A DNA stretch of 64,000 nt from an uncultured Chitinophaga sp. (GCF_937898475.1 NZ_CALEJS010000021.1:54479-118478), one strand, 5' to 3'. Positions 1 through 7,626 are shown, counted from the first letter of the stretch. Numbers and translations are program-made. The notes: a model not told the origin generated them from the sequence alone.

Positions 1-29
1 AAATAGAAATTATTGGTGCAGGGCTTTAT

Positions 30-45
30 AATATAGCGCTATATT
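30..45. promoter_or_regulatory. 16-bp perfect palindrome
   Basis: AATATAGCGCTATATT reads identically on both strands. It lies just ahead of the terminator at 48-84, so it belongs to the 3' end of the transcript entering the window or is a protein-binding site. No gene for a cognate protein is visible nearby. Confidence 0.35.
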
Positions 46-47
46 GC

Positions 48-84
48 ACGAGCTGCCGGTAATGAGGCCGGCAGCTCGTTTTTG
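48..84 (+). terminator. Rho-independent terminator of the upstream operon
   Basis: A 12-bp perfect stem (ACGAGCTGCCGG at 48-59 pairing with 68-79) with an 8-nt loop is followed by TTTTTG. It ends a transcript from outside the window, perhaps a SusC/SusD pair serving the glycosidases that follow. GH16 must then depend on read-through or on a promoter in the 20 bases after the hairpin. Confidence 0.8.
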
Positions 85-103
85 TTAAAATAAGTTTCAC
101 GTG

Positions 104-940
104 ATGAATACAGGTAAACACACTCCGTTCCTGCTGCTGATGGCAGTGATCACAGCAGCCACGTTTTCTGCACGGGCGCAGGGCCCCGCTCCTGTAGACA
201 AAGGCTGGAAGTTTGACCCTACCCCGGTATGGACCGATGAATTTGATTATAACGGTGCGCCCGACAGCACCAGGTGGGGATACGATATTGGCGGCGGCGG
301 CTGGGGTAATAACGAACTGCAGTATTATACCAACAGTACAGACAATGCAGCTGTGGCCAACGGCATCCTTACCATAACCGCACGTAAAGAAGACAAGGAG
401 AACCGCCACTATACCTCTGCCCGGCTGGTGACTAAGAACAAAGGAGATTTCCTGTATGGCCGTTTCGAGATACGGGCAAAACTGCCTGCCACCAGGGGTA
501 CCTGGCCTGCTATCTGGATGCTGCCTACCGACTGGGAATACGGCGGCTGGCCTGAATCCGGCGAGATCGATATCATGGAGCATGTAGGTTTTGATCTGAA
601 CAACATCCATATTACCACCCACACCAAAAAATATTATTTCAAGATCAATACTCAGAAAACCGCCACCAAACGGATCAGCAATGCCGCTACCGCATTTCAC
701 CTTTACCGGGTAGACTGGACACCTGCCACTATCCGCGGGTATATAGATGATGAGCTGATATTCGAGTTCAGGAATGAAGGAACAGGTCCGGATGTATGGC
801 CCTTTGACAAACGCTTTCACCTGCTGCTGAATATTGCGGTAGGCGGCGACTGGGGCGGACAGAAGGGCATTGATGAAGCGGGTTTCCCCGCTACAATGGA
901 AATAGACTATGTACGTGTATACAAACTGATAGAAAAATAA
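104..940 (+). CDS. Secreted GH16 family glycoside hydrolase (laminarinase/licheninase-like)
   Basis: Retaining endo-beta-glucanase of family GH16, expected to cleave beta-1,3 or mixed beta-1,3/1,4 glucans outside the cytoplasm. The catalytic motif GEIDIMEHVG is present, with nucleophile E154, helper D156 and acid/base E159 counted from the ATG at 104. The aromatic-rich strands typical of the family (RGTWPAIWMLP) are visible. Residues 1-26 form a signal peptide ending near ARAQG. A GTG at 101 is in frame directly before, but the ATG at 104 is the better start. 278 residues is a bare catalytic domain with no carbohydrate-binding module. GH30 follows 13 bp downstream, so the two are probably co-transcribed for beta-glucan breakdown. 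Exact linkage specificity cannot be read from the sequence. Confidence 0.93.
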   Translation: MNTGKHTPFLLLMAVITAATFSARAQGPAPVDKGWKFDPTPVWTDEFDYNGAPDSTRWGYDIGGGGWGNNELQYYTNSTDNAAVANGILTITARKEDKENRHYTSARLVTKNKGDFLYGRFEIRAKLPATRGTWPAIWMLPTDWEYGGWPESGEIDIMEHVGFDLNNIHITTHTKKYYFKINTQKTATKRISNAATAFHLYRVDWTPATIRGYIDDELIFEFRNEGTGPDVWPFDKRFHLLLNIAVGGDWGGQKGIDEAGFPATMEIDYVRVYKLIEK

Positions 941-953
941 CTGATCAAAGAAG

Positions 954-2405
954 ATGATAACGATGGGAAAAAAGATGAACAGGCATGCGGCCATCCTGCT
1001 GCTGTCAGGCATGCTGTATACCACCACTGCTACAAGTAACATAACAGCGTACGGTCCGGGCGATCCGCCTGCAAAAGCTACAGTAGCCTGCTGGCTCACC
1101 ACTCCCGATAAAACGGCTTTATTTGCAAAGCAGCCGCAGCAACTGGTGTTTAAAAAGGAAACAAAGCTGCACTATCCTGTTATTGATATCAATGAAGCGC
1201 AGACCTTCCAGGAGATAGATGGTTTTGGATTTGCGCTGACCGGTGGCAGTGCCACCCTGATCCACTCATTGCCGGAAGCTACGCAGGATGCCTTGCTGAA
1301 AGAGCTGTTCCTGGCAGATAGCACACATATCGGCATCAGTTACCTTCGCGTCAGCATCGGCGCTTCAGACCTCAGCGATACTACTTTTACCTACGATGAA
1401 ATGCCTGCCGGGCAAACAGACGAGCAGCTGCAGCATTTCAGCATAGCGCCGGAGCATAAAGACCTTATCCCTGTACTGAAGAAGATCCTGGCATTAAATC
1501 CCCACATTAAGATATTGGGCTCTCCGTGGACAGCCCCCACCTGGATGAAATCCAACAAAAGCTTTAAAGGCGGCAGCCTGCTGCCCGAATACTATACTGC
1601 CTATGCGCAATACCTGGTGAAGTATATCCGGGCCATGCAGCAGCAGGGTATTGTGATAGATGCTATCACGCCACAGAACGAGCCCCTGCACGGGGGCAAC
1701 GTTCCCAGCATGGTGATGCAGCCTGCAGAACAGGCGGCCTTCATCGGCCAGCATCTTGGTCCTGCTTTCCGGTCGGCAGGTATCAGAACGAAGATCATCA
1801 TCTATGATCATAATGCAGACCGGCCTGATTATCCCATTACCGTGCTGAATGATGCCGGGGCAAGGCCCTTCGTGGATGGTTCCGCATTTCACCTGTATGG
1901 CGGCCCCATCACCGCTTTGTCTGACGTGCATAATGCCTATCCTGATAAGCATGTGTACTTTACAGAACAATGGGTGGGCGGCCCCGGCAAATTTCCCGAA
2001 GATCTGCAGTGGCATGTAAGCACGCTGATCATCGGGGCTACACGCAACTGGTCAAGGAATGTACTGGAGTGGAACCTGGCTGCCGATCCGGCTTATAAGC
2101 CGCATACCATAGGCGGCTGTACTACCTGCCTGGGTGCTTTAACCATTGATGGCAACACCTTCCGCCGTAATGTGGCTTACTATATTATTGCCCATGCTTC
2201 CAAGTTCGTAAGGCCCGGTGCGGTGCGTATTGCCTCTACCGTGCCCGCTGATCTGAACAATGTTGCGTTTAAGACGCCGGATGGTAAGCAGGTGCTGATT
2301 GTAGTGAATACCGGTAAAGCGCCGCAAAACTTCCACATCCGTTATAAGGGAAAAGTGCTGAGCACATTGCTGGGCAATGGCGCGGTAGCCACCTATGTGT
2401 GGTAG
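954..2405 (+). CDS. Secreted GH30 family glycoside hydrolase (beta-1,6-glucanase/glucosylceramidase-like)
   Basis: Clan GH-A retaining glycosidase of family GH30. Acid/base E243 sits in TPQNEPL and nucleophile E338 in HVYFTEQW. The N-terminal strand IDGFGFALTGGSA and the segment GSPWTAPTWMKS are family hallmarks. Residues 1-30 are a signal peptide; the start may be any of the ATGs at 954, 963 or 975. The last 80 residues form the small beta-sandwich side domain (KTPDGKQVLIVVNTG). With the GH16 enzyme just upstream it would attack beta-1,3/1,6 glucans such as laminarin or fungal wall glucan: GH16 cuts the main chain and GH30 the 1,6 links. The substrate is an inference from family and pairing. 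Confidence 0.93.
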   Translation: MITMGKKMNRHAAILLLSGMLYTTTATSNITAYGPGDPPAKATVACWLTTPDKTALFAKQPQQLVFKKETKLHYPVIDINEAQTFQEIDGFGFALTGGSATLIHSLPEATQDALLKELFLADSTHIGISYLRVSIGASDLSDTTFTYDEMPAGQTDEQLQHFSIAPEHKDLIPVLKKILALNPHIKILGSPWTAPTWMKSNKSFKGGSLLPEYYTAYAQYLVKYIRAMQQQGIVIDAITPQNEPLHGGNVPSMVMQPAEQAAFIGQHLGPAFRSAGIRTKIIIYDHNADRPDYPITVLNDAGARPFVDGSAFHLYGGPITALSDVHNAYPDKHVYFTEQWVGGPGKFPEDLQWHVSTLIIGATRNWSRNVLEWNLAADPAYKPHTIGGCTTCLGALTIDGNTFRRNVAYYIIAHASKFVRPGAVRIASTVPADLNNVAFKTPDGKQVLIVVNTGKAPQNFHIRYKGKVLSTLLGNGAVATYVW

Positions 2406-2462
2406 CAGCCGCAACATTCATCCTGGCCTCCTGTTTGATGCTGATACGGTAAAACCGTGATT

Positions 2463-3362
2463 ATGGCAACAGTTAACCAGGAGAACCGCAACAAGTATGC
2501 GGTCATAACAGGCGCTACCAGTGGGATAGGCTACGAACTGGCAAAGTTATTTGCAGCAGATAGTTACAACCTTATATTGGTGGCCCGTAGCGAAGAACGC
2601 TTACAGCAGGTGACAGACCGGCTGAAACAGCAGTATAGTGTGGAAATAACGCCCATCCCCCGGGATCTATTCATCCCCGGTGCAGCAAAGGAGGTGTATG
2701 AGCAGGTGAAGGCATTGAACATTACCGTGGATGTGCTGGTCAACGATGCAGGACAGGGTGAATGGGGCCCCTTCGTAGAAACAACGCTGGAAAGAGATAT
2801 CGATATTATCCAGCTCAACATCATATCACTCCTTACACTTACCAAGCTTTTCCTGCAGGATATGATAGTGCGTAATGAAGGGAAGATCTTACAGGTGGGC
2901 TCTGAAGCCGGCACTACGCCAATGCCTTTGTTGTCTGTTTATGCAGCCACAAAGGCATTTGTTATTTCATTCAGTGCCGCACTTACGGAAGAGCTGCGTG
3001 ACAAGAACATTACCGTAACGGTACTGTTGCCCGGTGCAACGGATACTGACTTCTTCCACAAGGCGCACCAGGACCAGGCGGTGGTGTACAGGGACAAGGA
3101 ACTTGCTTCGCCCGAAGATGTGGCAAAAGATGGTTATGAAGCACTGATGAAAGGAGAGAGCAAAGTAATTTCCGGTGCAAGAACCAAAATGCATGTGATG
3201 ATGAATGACCTGCTGGGTGCCCGCAAAAGCGCTGTTTTTGGCCGCAAGCAGAACGAGCCCAGTACGAAGGAAGAGGGCAGGGAGGTGCCATCACATGAGC
3301 CCTCACTGGAAGAAAGGGAGCATATTATTGCTGAAACGGGCAAAAAAAGAGGCGACCTGTGA
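2463..3362 (+). CDS. SDR family NAD(P)-dependent oxidoreductase
   Basis: Classical short-chain dehydrogenase. The cofactor motif TGATSGIG is at residues 16-23, NDAG at 94-97, and the catalytic Y160-x3-K164 (SVYAATKAF) is intact, with the upstream Ser in VGSEAG. It belongs to the YqjQ/DltE-like group by the run VLLPGATDTDFFHKA. The C-terminal 35 residues (from about 265) are charged, low-complexity tail, so the enzyme proper ends near the usual 260 residues. A GTG at 2457 is in frame, but the ATG at 2463 (MATVNQEN) is the sensible start. Substrate unknown. It follows the glycosidases by 57 bp without an obvious terminator, but no functional link is evident. Confidence 0.9.
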   Translation: MATVNQENRNKYAVITGATSGIGYELAKLFAADSYNLILVARSEERLQQVTDRLKQQYSVEITPIPRDLFIPGAAKEVYEQVKALNITVDVLVNDAGQGEWGPFVETTLERDIDIIQLNIISLLTLTKLFLQDMIVRNEGKILQVGSEAGTTPMPLLSVYAATKAFVISFSAALTEELRDKNITVTVLLPGATDTDFFHKAHQDQAVVYRDKELASPEDVAKDGYEALMKGESKVISGARTKMHVMMNDLLGARKSAVFGRKQNEPSTKEEGREVPSHEPSLEEREHIIAETGKKRGDL

Positions 3363-3455
3363 CAGAAATGCCAAAGCAATGATGCAGGTAAGTAGAGCAG
3401 CAGGAAGGAACTTCCTGGCTGAAAATTGCTATCTTGTACGTATAACCTGAACCGT

Positions 3456-3740
3456 ATGGGATCATTAGTATTGGCAGTATTTAGCAGCCTTATTTTCAGC
3501 ACAGCGGTATTCAGCCAGGAAGTGCCCTTCCAGCTGCTCCCTTCAGGTCATATCAGGTAAAGGCAAAAGTAGCCGGTGTGGAAGGTCACTTCATATTTGA
3601 CACAGGCGCGGGTCTTACCGTATTTACCAAACAATTTTTTGACAAGCTGCCGCATACGCAGCGGCAGGATGGACTCCCGTGGCAAAGCGCTGGACATCTT
3701 TGCCTATTTCAGGGTGAACGATACGCTTACCCGCTGGTAA
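3456..3740 (+). pseudogene. Decayed retropepsin-like aspartyl protease gene
   Basis: The ATG at 3456 opens a signal-peptide-like reading frame (MGSLVLAVFSSLIFSTAVFS) followed by QEVPFQLLPSGHIR, which stops at 3558. One base back, the frame continues as VKAKVAGVEGHFIFDTGAG with the catalytic DTGAG motif (Asp codon at 3599). A second shift returns to the first frame at 3669 (MDSRGKALDIFAYF) and stops at 3738. Intact family members have a second half with further strands; here the product would also be cut short. Two frameshifts and early truncation make this a pseudogene. Sequencing error could explain one shift but hardly both plus the missing C-terminus. Confidence 0.7.
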
Positions 3741-3818
3741 AGCGCTAACAGCTTACCGGGCTTCCATAAAGGACAATACCTCTATCAGCCATCATCCGCA
3801 GAAAAAAGTCATTATTCG

Positions 3819-3826
3819 TACCTTTG
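3819..3826 (+). promoter_or_regulatory. Bacteroidota -7 box directly abutting the crp-like start
   Basis: TACCTTTG matches TAnnTTTG exactly and ends one base before the ATG at 3827. Transcription would begin close to the second in-frame ATG at 3833, implying a leaderless message or a start at 3833. No clear -33 TTG is seen 19 bp upstream, so this is tentative. Confidence 0.4.
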
Positions 3827-4405
3827 ATGCGGATGAAGCAGCAACTCATTTCCTTTTTGCAATTGTTCAGCACCATCCCCGCTGCAGACCGGGAGCTGAT
3901 CGGTGCCGCCTTCCATCCCCTGACGTTGAAAGAGGGAGACTACGTGCAGCGCGGCGGGCAGGTTTGCCGGCAGTTGTTCTTTATCTGCAGTGGTGTGCTG
4001 CGCATTGTAATGGTGAATGATAAAGGAGCGGAAGTAACTCACTACTTCCTGAAACAAAACCAGTTCTGTACCATTCTTAACAGCTTCAATACCGAAACGG
4101 TGGCTGATGAAAGCATCCAGGCCGCCTGCAATGCAACAGTACTGGCCATTACACGGGCAGACCTGCTGGCATTGTATGAGCAGCTACCTTATGTACAGAC
4201 CCTTATTAACCAGGTGATCCAGCAGGGATTGCTGGATAAGATCCGCATCCGTAACACTTACCTGGGACAGGAGGCGGCCACCCGTTATAAACTCTTCCTG
4301 ATGCAGCAGCCTGATATTGCCATGCAGGTATCGCTGAGCGATATCGCCTCTTACCTGGGCATCACGCCGCAGTCGCTCAGCAGGATCCGTAAAAACTTTC
4401 GCTGA
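3827..4405 (+). CDS. Crp/Fnr family transcriptional regulator
   Basis: About 190 residues: an N-terminal cyclic-nucleotide-binding-type beta-barrel (LKEGDYVQRGGQVCRQLFFICSG, residues roughly 30-55), a dimerisation helix (QTLINQVIQQGLLDKI) and a short C-terminal winged helix (SLSDIASYLGITPQSLSRIRKNF). This compact form without a long C-terminal tail is common in Bacteroidota and often controls one adjacent stress or redox gene. A TTG at 3824 is in frame, but the ATG at 3827 or 3833 is preferred. The SDR gene 77 bp downstream is the likely target; a perfect palindrome lies between them. The ligand cannot be read: there are no Cys clusters for an Fe-S centre as in Fnr. Confidence 0.88.
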   Translation: MRMKQQLISFLQLFSTIPAADRELIGAAFHPLTLKEGDYVQRGGQVCRQLFFICSGVLRIVMVNDKGAEVTHYFLKQNQFCTILNSFNTETVADESIQAACNATVLAITRADLLALYEQLPYVQTLINQVIQQGLLDKIRIRNTYLGQEAATRYKLFLMQQPDIAMQVSLSDIASYLGITPQSLSRIRKNFR

Positions 4406-4416
4406 GCTTTTCCTTT

Positions 4417-4432
4417 TTTACCATATGGTAAA
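4417..4432. promoter_or_regulatory. Perfect 16-bp palindrome, candidate Crp-like operator
   Basis: TTTACCATATGGTAAA is a perfect palindrome between the regulator and the SDR gene. It lies about 22 bp upstream of the -7-like box at 4454, where the -33 region would fall, a position compatible with activation or repression. Assignment to the neighbouring Crp-like protein is an inference from location. Confidence 0.5.
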
Positions 4433-4453
4433 TGCTGACCGCTTCCTGGTGCA

Positions 4454-4461
4454 GACCTTTG
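4454..4461 (+). promoter_or_regulatory. -7-like promoter element of the SDR gene
   Basis: GACCTTTG followed by C matches TAnnTTTG at seven of eight constrained and free positions. It would place the transcription start about 15 bp before the ATG at 4482. Confidence 0.4.
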
Positions 4462-4481
4462 CATGACTAAAATGATTTGTT

Positions 4482-5222
4482 ATGAGTAAGCAAAGCGAAA
4501 TGCAGGCATTGACAGGAAAACAGGTAATTGTACTGGGCGGCAGCTCAGGTATTGGACTGGCTACCGCTACTGCTGCTGCGGCGGCAGGTGCGCAGGTAAC
4601 AATTGTAGCCGGTAACCGCGAAAGGATCGATCAGGCATTGAAAGTATTACCTGCAAACGCCGCAGGACATGCCGTAAACCTGGGTGATGAAGAGGCGATC
4701 AGGCAATTCTTCGCTACCGCAGGCAACTTTGATCACCTGGTATACACCGCCGGTGAGCACCTTAGCCTGGGCAATATCAGCGATACGGAAATAGCAGCTG
4801 CCCGGAAATTCTTCAACATTCGCTACTGGGGAGCGCTGGCAACAGTGAAGTATGCCGCATCACACATTCTTCCCGGCGGTTCTATTAATTTAATTGGAGG
4901 TATTGCCAGTCCGCGGCCCGGGAAGGGCTGGGCAGTTGCCGCGAGCATCTGTGCCGCCATGGAAGGATTTACCAGGGCAATGGCCGTTGAGCTGGCGCCT
5001 GTACGGGTTAATCTTGTATCTCCCGGTGTAGTGCGAACCAACTTATGGAACAATATGCCTGCGGCAGACTGTGAACAGCTGTATACTGCTGTGGCCAACA
5101 GCCTGCCCGTAAAAAGAACAGGCGAAGCAGCAGATATTGCACTGAGTTATATTTACCTGATGCAGCAGCAGTTTGCCACCGGGCAGGTATTGGTAGTGGA
5201 TGGAGGAGCGGTGTTGGTGTAG
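4482..5222 (+). CDS. Atypical SDR oxidoreductase lacking the YxxxK motif
   Basis: Rossmann-fold protein of 246 residues with the cofactor loop LGGSSGIG (18-25) and the classical C-terminal segment RVNLVSPGVVRTNLW. In the active-site stretch (about 139-162, IASPRPGKGWAVAASICAAM) no Tyr-x3-Lys is present; the expected Tyr and Lys positions hold Ala/Ser and Cys/Ala. The protein is otherwise intact, so this is a subfamily trait or loss of the classical chemistry, not decay. It may bind NAD(P) and work as a reductase by another residue set, or as a redox sensor. The adjacent Crp-like regulator and the palindrome upstream suggest stress-inducible expression. Confidence 0.85.
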   Translation: MSKQSEMQALTGKQVIVLGGSSGIGLATATAAAAAGAQVTIVAGNRERIDQALKVLPANAAGHAVNLGDEEAIRQFFATAGNFDHLVYTAGEHLSLGNISDTEIAAARKFFNIRYWGALATVKYAASHILPGGSINLIGGIASPRPGKGWAVAASICAAMEGFTRAMAVELAPVRVNLVSPGVVRTNLWNNMPAADCEQLYTAVANSLPVKRTGEAADIALSYIYLMQQQFATGQVLVVDGGAVLV

Positions 5223-5345
5223 GTTACCCTTGAAAGGAGCAGGTTGTTAAGTTTTTTCCTTGCTAAAACAAATGGATACTGCTTACGATAGAAAAAAAGC
5301 AGCAGAATTTTTGGTGAGTATTTACCCGGCACATATATTTGTGAT

Positions 5346-5495
5346 GTCATAAGATGATCAGTAACAAAGCTCACTAAATGAAAAGCCCAATTGTTGGACG
5401 AACAATTGGGCTTTTACTTTTTTGCTAATAATTAGCAAAGGTCCAACGTCGCCAGGGCCTGTTAGTTGGCGATAGCAAACAGATCATCTTATGAC
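5346..5495. repeat. 150-bp element bounded by 14-bp perfect inverted repeats
   Basis: GTCATAAGATGATC at 5346-5359 is the exact reverse complement of 5482-5495. Inside lie three more inverted repeats: 5381-5395/5401-5415 (15 bp), 5421-5429/5431-5439 (9 bp) and TCGCCA/TGGCGA near 5449 and 5476. A related sequence (GTCATAAAGATGAT) occurs again near 5746. This could be a MITE-like insertion or a large cruciform or multi-branched RNA. No target-site duplication is evident next to the outer repeats. Confidence 0.55.
5381..5415 (+). terminator. Terminator after the SDR gene
   Basis: A 15-bp perfect stem (AAAAGCCCAATTGTT with its complement) around a 5-nt loop, followed by a T-rich run (CTTTTACTTTTTTG). 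It is symmetric enough to work in both directions. Confidence 0.75.
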
Positions 5496-5708
5496 GATGA
5501 ATCCATGTTGATGCAACTGCCGCAACGGCTGGATATTTACCCTTTACATCACCGTAAAAGGTATCCGTAAGAGGCACCCAAAGGCAAGTTTACCGCTTTG
5601 CCTGCCGGTGTTGCGGTAAGCAGTAAGTGGCCAACATCCCTCAAACTGGACATTTGAGGGGCGCTCTAAAGGGAGCCGATATGACCGGTATGTCATTATT
5701 TCCGGCGG

Positions 5709-5737
5709 CCTCCGTTCCCACAAACGGAGGGCTTTTT
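5709..5737 (+). terminator. Rho-independent terminator-like hairpin
   Basis: CCTCCGTT (5709-5716) pairs with AACGGAGG (5723-5730), followed by GCTTTTTATTT. No gene ends just upstream, so an unannotated transcript from 5500-5700 may end here. Confidence 0.6.
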
Positions 5738-5832
5738 ATTTATAACGTCATAAAGATGATAAAAGTTATAATACAATCCACCCTAAAACAACACCTCAAT
5801 ATTTTGTATATTAGCCGCTATTCAACCACGTA

Positions 5833-7062
5833 ATGAATAAACGACTTGTATACGTATCCTGTTTACTAATATCCTGTATTACCATTCTATCACAATGTAT
5901 CAGCAAAGCGCCCAAACCGGAAGATCCCAGGGGTGCAGCTTTTGCCGGTGCGGCAGCCTGCATGAATTGTCATAAGACCATCTATGACAACTTCATCAAC
6001 ACGGCACACTATCATACATCAGCGCCTGCTTCCAAAGCAACGGTGAAAGGTAGTTTTGCCCCGCCGGGAAATACCTTTGCCTTCAGTAGTGATATGAAAG
6101 TGATGATGGAAGCGCGCGACAGCGGCCTTTTCCAGGCAGCGTATCACAATGGCGTATTACAGGAGGCGCACCGTTTTGACATTACAATAGGTTCCGGACA
6201 GAAGGCGCAAACCTTTCTTTACTGGAAAGACGGCAGGTATTATCAGCTGCCTTTGTCTTATTTTATACAGGCCGGCAGCTGGGCCAACAGCCCGGGTTTT
6301 CCGCCATCCCATCCTAAATTTGACAGGATGATACCCAGCACCTGTTTTGGCTGCCACAGTTCCAAGGCAGGACTTAAGAACGTGCAGATGATAGGGGCCA
6401 GCCTCTCTGAAGAGTTTGAAAAGAACCAGCTGGTGTATGGTATTGACTGTGAACGCTGTCATGGTCCGGCTGCTGAGCATGTAGCCTTTCATACGGAGCA
6501 TCCCGATGAAAGAAAGGCGATGCATATAAAGGCGATGGGCACATTAAACAACCAGCAAAAACTGGATATGTGTGCGCTTTGTCATTCCGGCTTAAGAACG
6601 CCGCAAAAGTCAGCCTTTGACTTCAGGCCCGGTGATGCCTTGTATGATTATTTCTTTCCTGATTTTAACCGTCCTGCCAAACCAAAAGAGCTGGATGTGC
6701 ATGGTACGCAATACCAGCTGTTCACGGCCAGTAAGTGTTTTATTAAGAGCAGGACGATGAACTGTTCTTCCTGCCATCGTCCGCATAGTAATGAACGCGG
6801 AAAGCTGCAGGTATTTTCGCTGCGCTGCATGGCGTGCCATAACAGTGCAGGGCACTCGTTCTGTAAAATGGAGGGCTTGCCAACGGCTGCACTGGTGGAG
6901 AATTGTATTGACTGTCATATGCCTGCTTTGCCTTCCGGCAGTATTACCCTGCTGACAGATGCGAAGGTGAGCCCGGTGGCAGACTCCATTCGCACCCACC
7001 TGATCACCATTTATGATGAGGCCACAAAGAAAGTAACCGCACGTTTAAAACAGCCGCGCTGA
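5833..7062 (+). CDS. Heptaheme c-type cytochrome lipoprotein
   Basis: Exported electron-transfer protein of 409 residues. Seven CxxCH haem-binding motifs are visible: CMNCH, CFGCH, CERCH, CALCH, CSSCH, CMACH and CIDCH. A lipoprotein signal precedes Cys22 (ITILSQC), so it should be anchored to the periplasmic face of a membrane or surface-exposed. The domain type resembles the multihaem doubled CxxCH / cytochrome c554-like group. No cytochrome maturation genes, partner dehydrogenase or terminal oxidase lies in the window. It ends with zero gap against the convergent gene at 7063. Role (alternative electron transfer or detoxification) is not determinable from here. Confidence 0.88.
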   Translation: MNKRLVYVSCLLISCITILSQCISKAPKPEDPRGAAFAGAAACMNCHKTIYDNFINTAHYHTSAPASKATVKGSFAPPGNTFAFSSDMKVMMEARDSGLFQAAYHNGVLQEAHRFDITIGSGQKAQTFLYWKDGRYYQLPLSYFIQAGSWANSPGFPPSHPKFDRMIPSTCFGCHSSKAGLKNVQMIGASLSEEFEKNQLVYGIDCERCHGPAAEHVAFHTEHPDERKAMHIKAMGTLNNQQKLDMCALCHSGLRTPQKSAFDFRPGDALYDYFFPDFNRPAKPKELDVHGTQYQLFTASKCFIKSRTMNCSSCHRPHSNERGKLQVFSLRCMACHNSAGHSFCKMEGLPTAALVENCIDCHMPALPSGSITLLTDAKVSPVADSIRTHLITIYDEATKKVTARLKQPR

Positions 7063-7521
7063 TCATGCTCTTTCCCAGAGCGGCTTTACTTTAATCAGCC
7101 ATCTCAGGTAGGGGATCAGTGCAAACAGTTCCAGCCTGAAGCTAAAGCCGTCGCCGCTGATCATGGAATAGCACATTACAAATATGCAGCACAATATCCC
7201 GGTTACGGCATCTGCTAAACCTAATTTTATAGCCCAGTCCCGCTCCAACAGCAGGCAGATGGCGGTAAGGCCTTTCAGTAAATAAAGGGATATCAGTATA
7301 AGCACTAATACAGACAGGGGCCAGGTGCTGGCGTGCATGCCGTACAGGGAAATATTAACCGATATGCCGCCAAGACTTGTAAGGGAACTTACAGCTACGC
7401 CGAAACCCATGACCAGGAAGATCCAGGTAAATATTTTCACCCACCAGGGCATTAATGATTTTCTTCTGGGCAGTGCCATTTCATCGAACTCCGGCCCGAA
7501 TATGGATTCCTTGTCTTCCAT
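7063..7521 (-). CDS. Hypothetical four-helix membrane protein
   Basis: A 152-residue protein. A soluble N-terminus of about 28 residues (EDKESIFGPEFDEMALPRRK) is followed by four hydrophobic helices (WVKIFTWIFLVMGFG, WPLSVLVLILISLYLL, LADAVTGILCCIFVMCY and a last one near FALIPYLRWLIK). The frame extends to a TTG at 7554, but the ATG at 7521 is the better start. Its stop codon abuts the cytochrome stop with no spacer. Similar small proteins are often annotated as hypothetical in Bacteroidota; I recognise no functional family. Confidence 0.75.
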   Translation of the reverse strand: MEDKESIFGPEFDEMALPRRKSLMPWWVKIFTWIFLVMGFGVAVSSLTSLGGISVNISLYGMHASTWPLSVLVLILISLYLLKGLTAICLLLERDWAIKLGLADAVTGILCCIFVMCYSMISGDGFSFRLELFALIPYLRWLIKVKPLWERA

Positions 7522-7564
7522 ACGTACAGGTTTGGTCAAAGCCTGAAGGTACAAAGAAAAAAAC

Positions 7565-7594
7565 AGCCGTATAGCTATCAGTTACTATACGGCT
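7565..7594 (-). terminator. Terminator of the aldo/keto reductase gene
   Basis: AGCCGTATAG (7565-7574) pairs with CTATACGGCT (7585-7594). On the minus strand the stem is followed by GTTTTTTTTC, a classic U-tract. Confidence 0.8.
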
Positions 7595-7626
7595 TGTATT
7601 GTATGTAGGAAGGTAAAAGCCCGGTA

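Larger units (their letters stand above)
5223..5832. other. 610-bp gene-free, hairpin-rich intergenic region
   Basis: No credible protein gene. It holds a terminator (5381-5415), a near-perfect palindrome TTTGCTAATAATTAGCAAA (5421-5439), an IR-bounded element (5346-5495), a stem CCCTCAAA/TTTGAGGG (5638-5645/5653-5660) and a second terminator (5709-5737). The 68-codon reading frame at 5627-5833 overlaps the last hairpins and is judged spurious. The region 5500-5700, between two terminators, could contain a small RNA, but I recognise no known family. Confidence 0.5.

Noticed and set aside
26..1102. 358-codon minus-strand frame over GH16 and the GH30 start
   Set aside because: It overlaps two well-supported glycosidase genes and crosses a terminator.
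5627..5833. 68-codon frame upstream of the cytochrome gene
   Set aside because: It runs through two hairpins, one of them a terminator, and overlaps the next start; no signal or motif.
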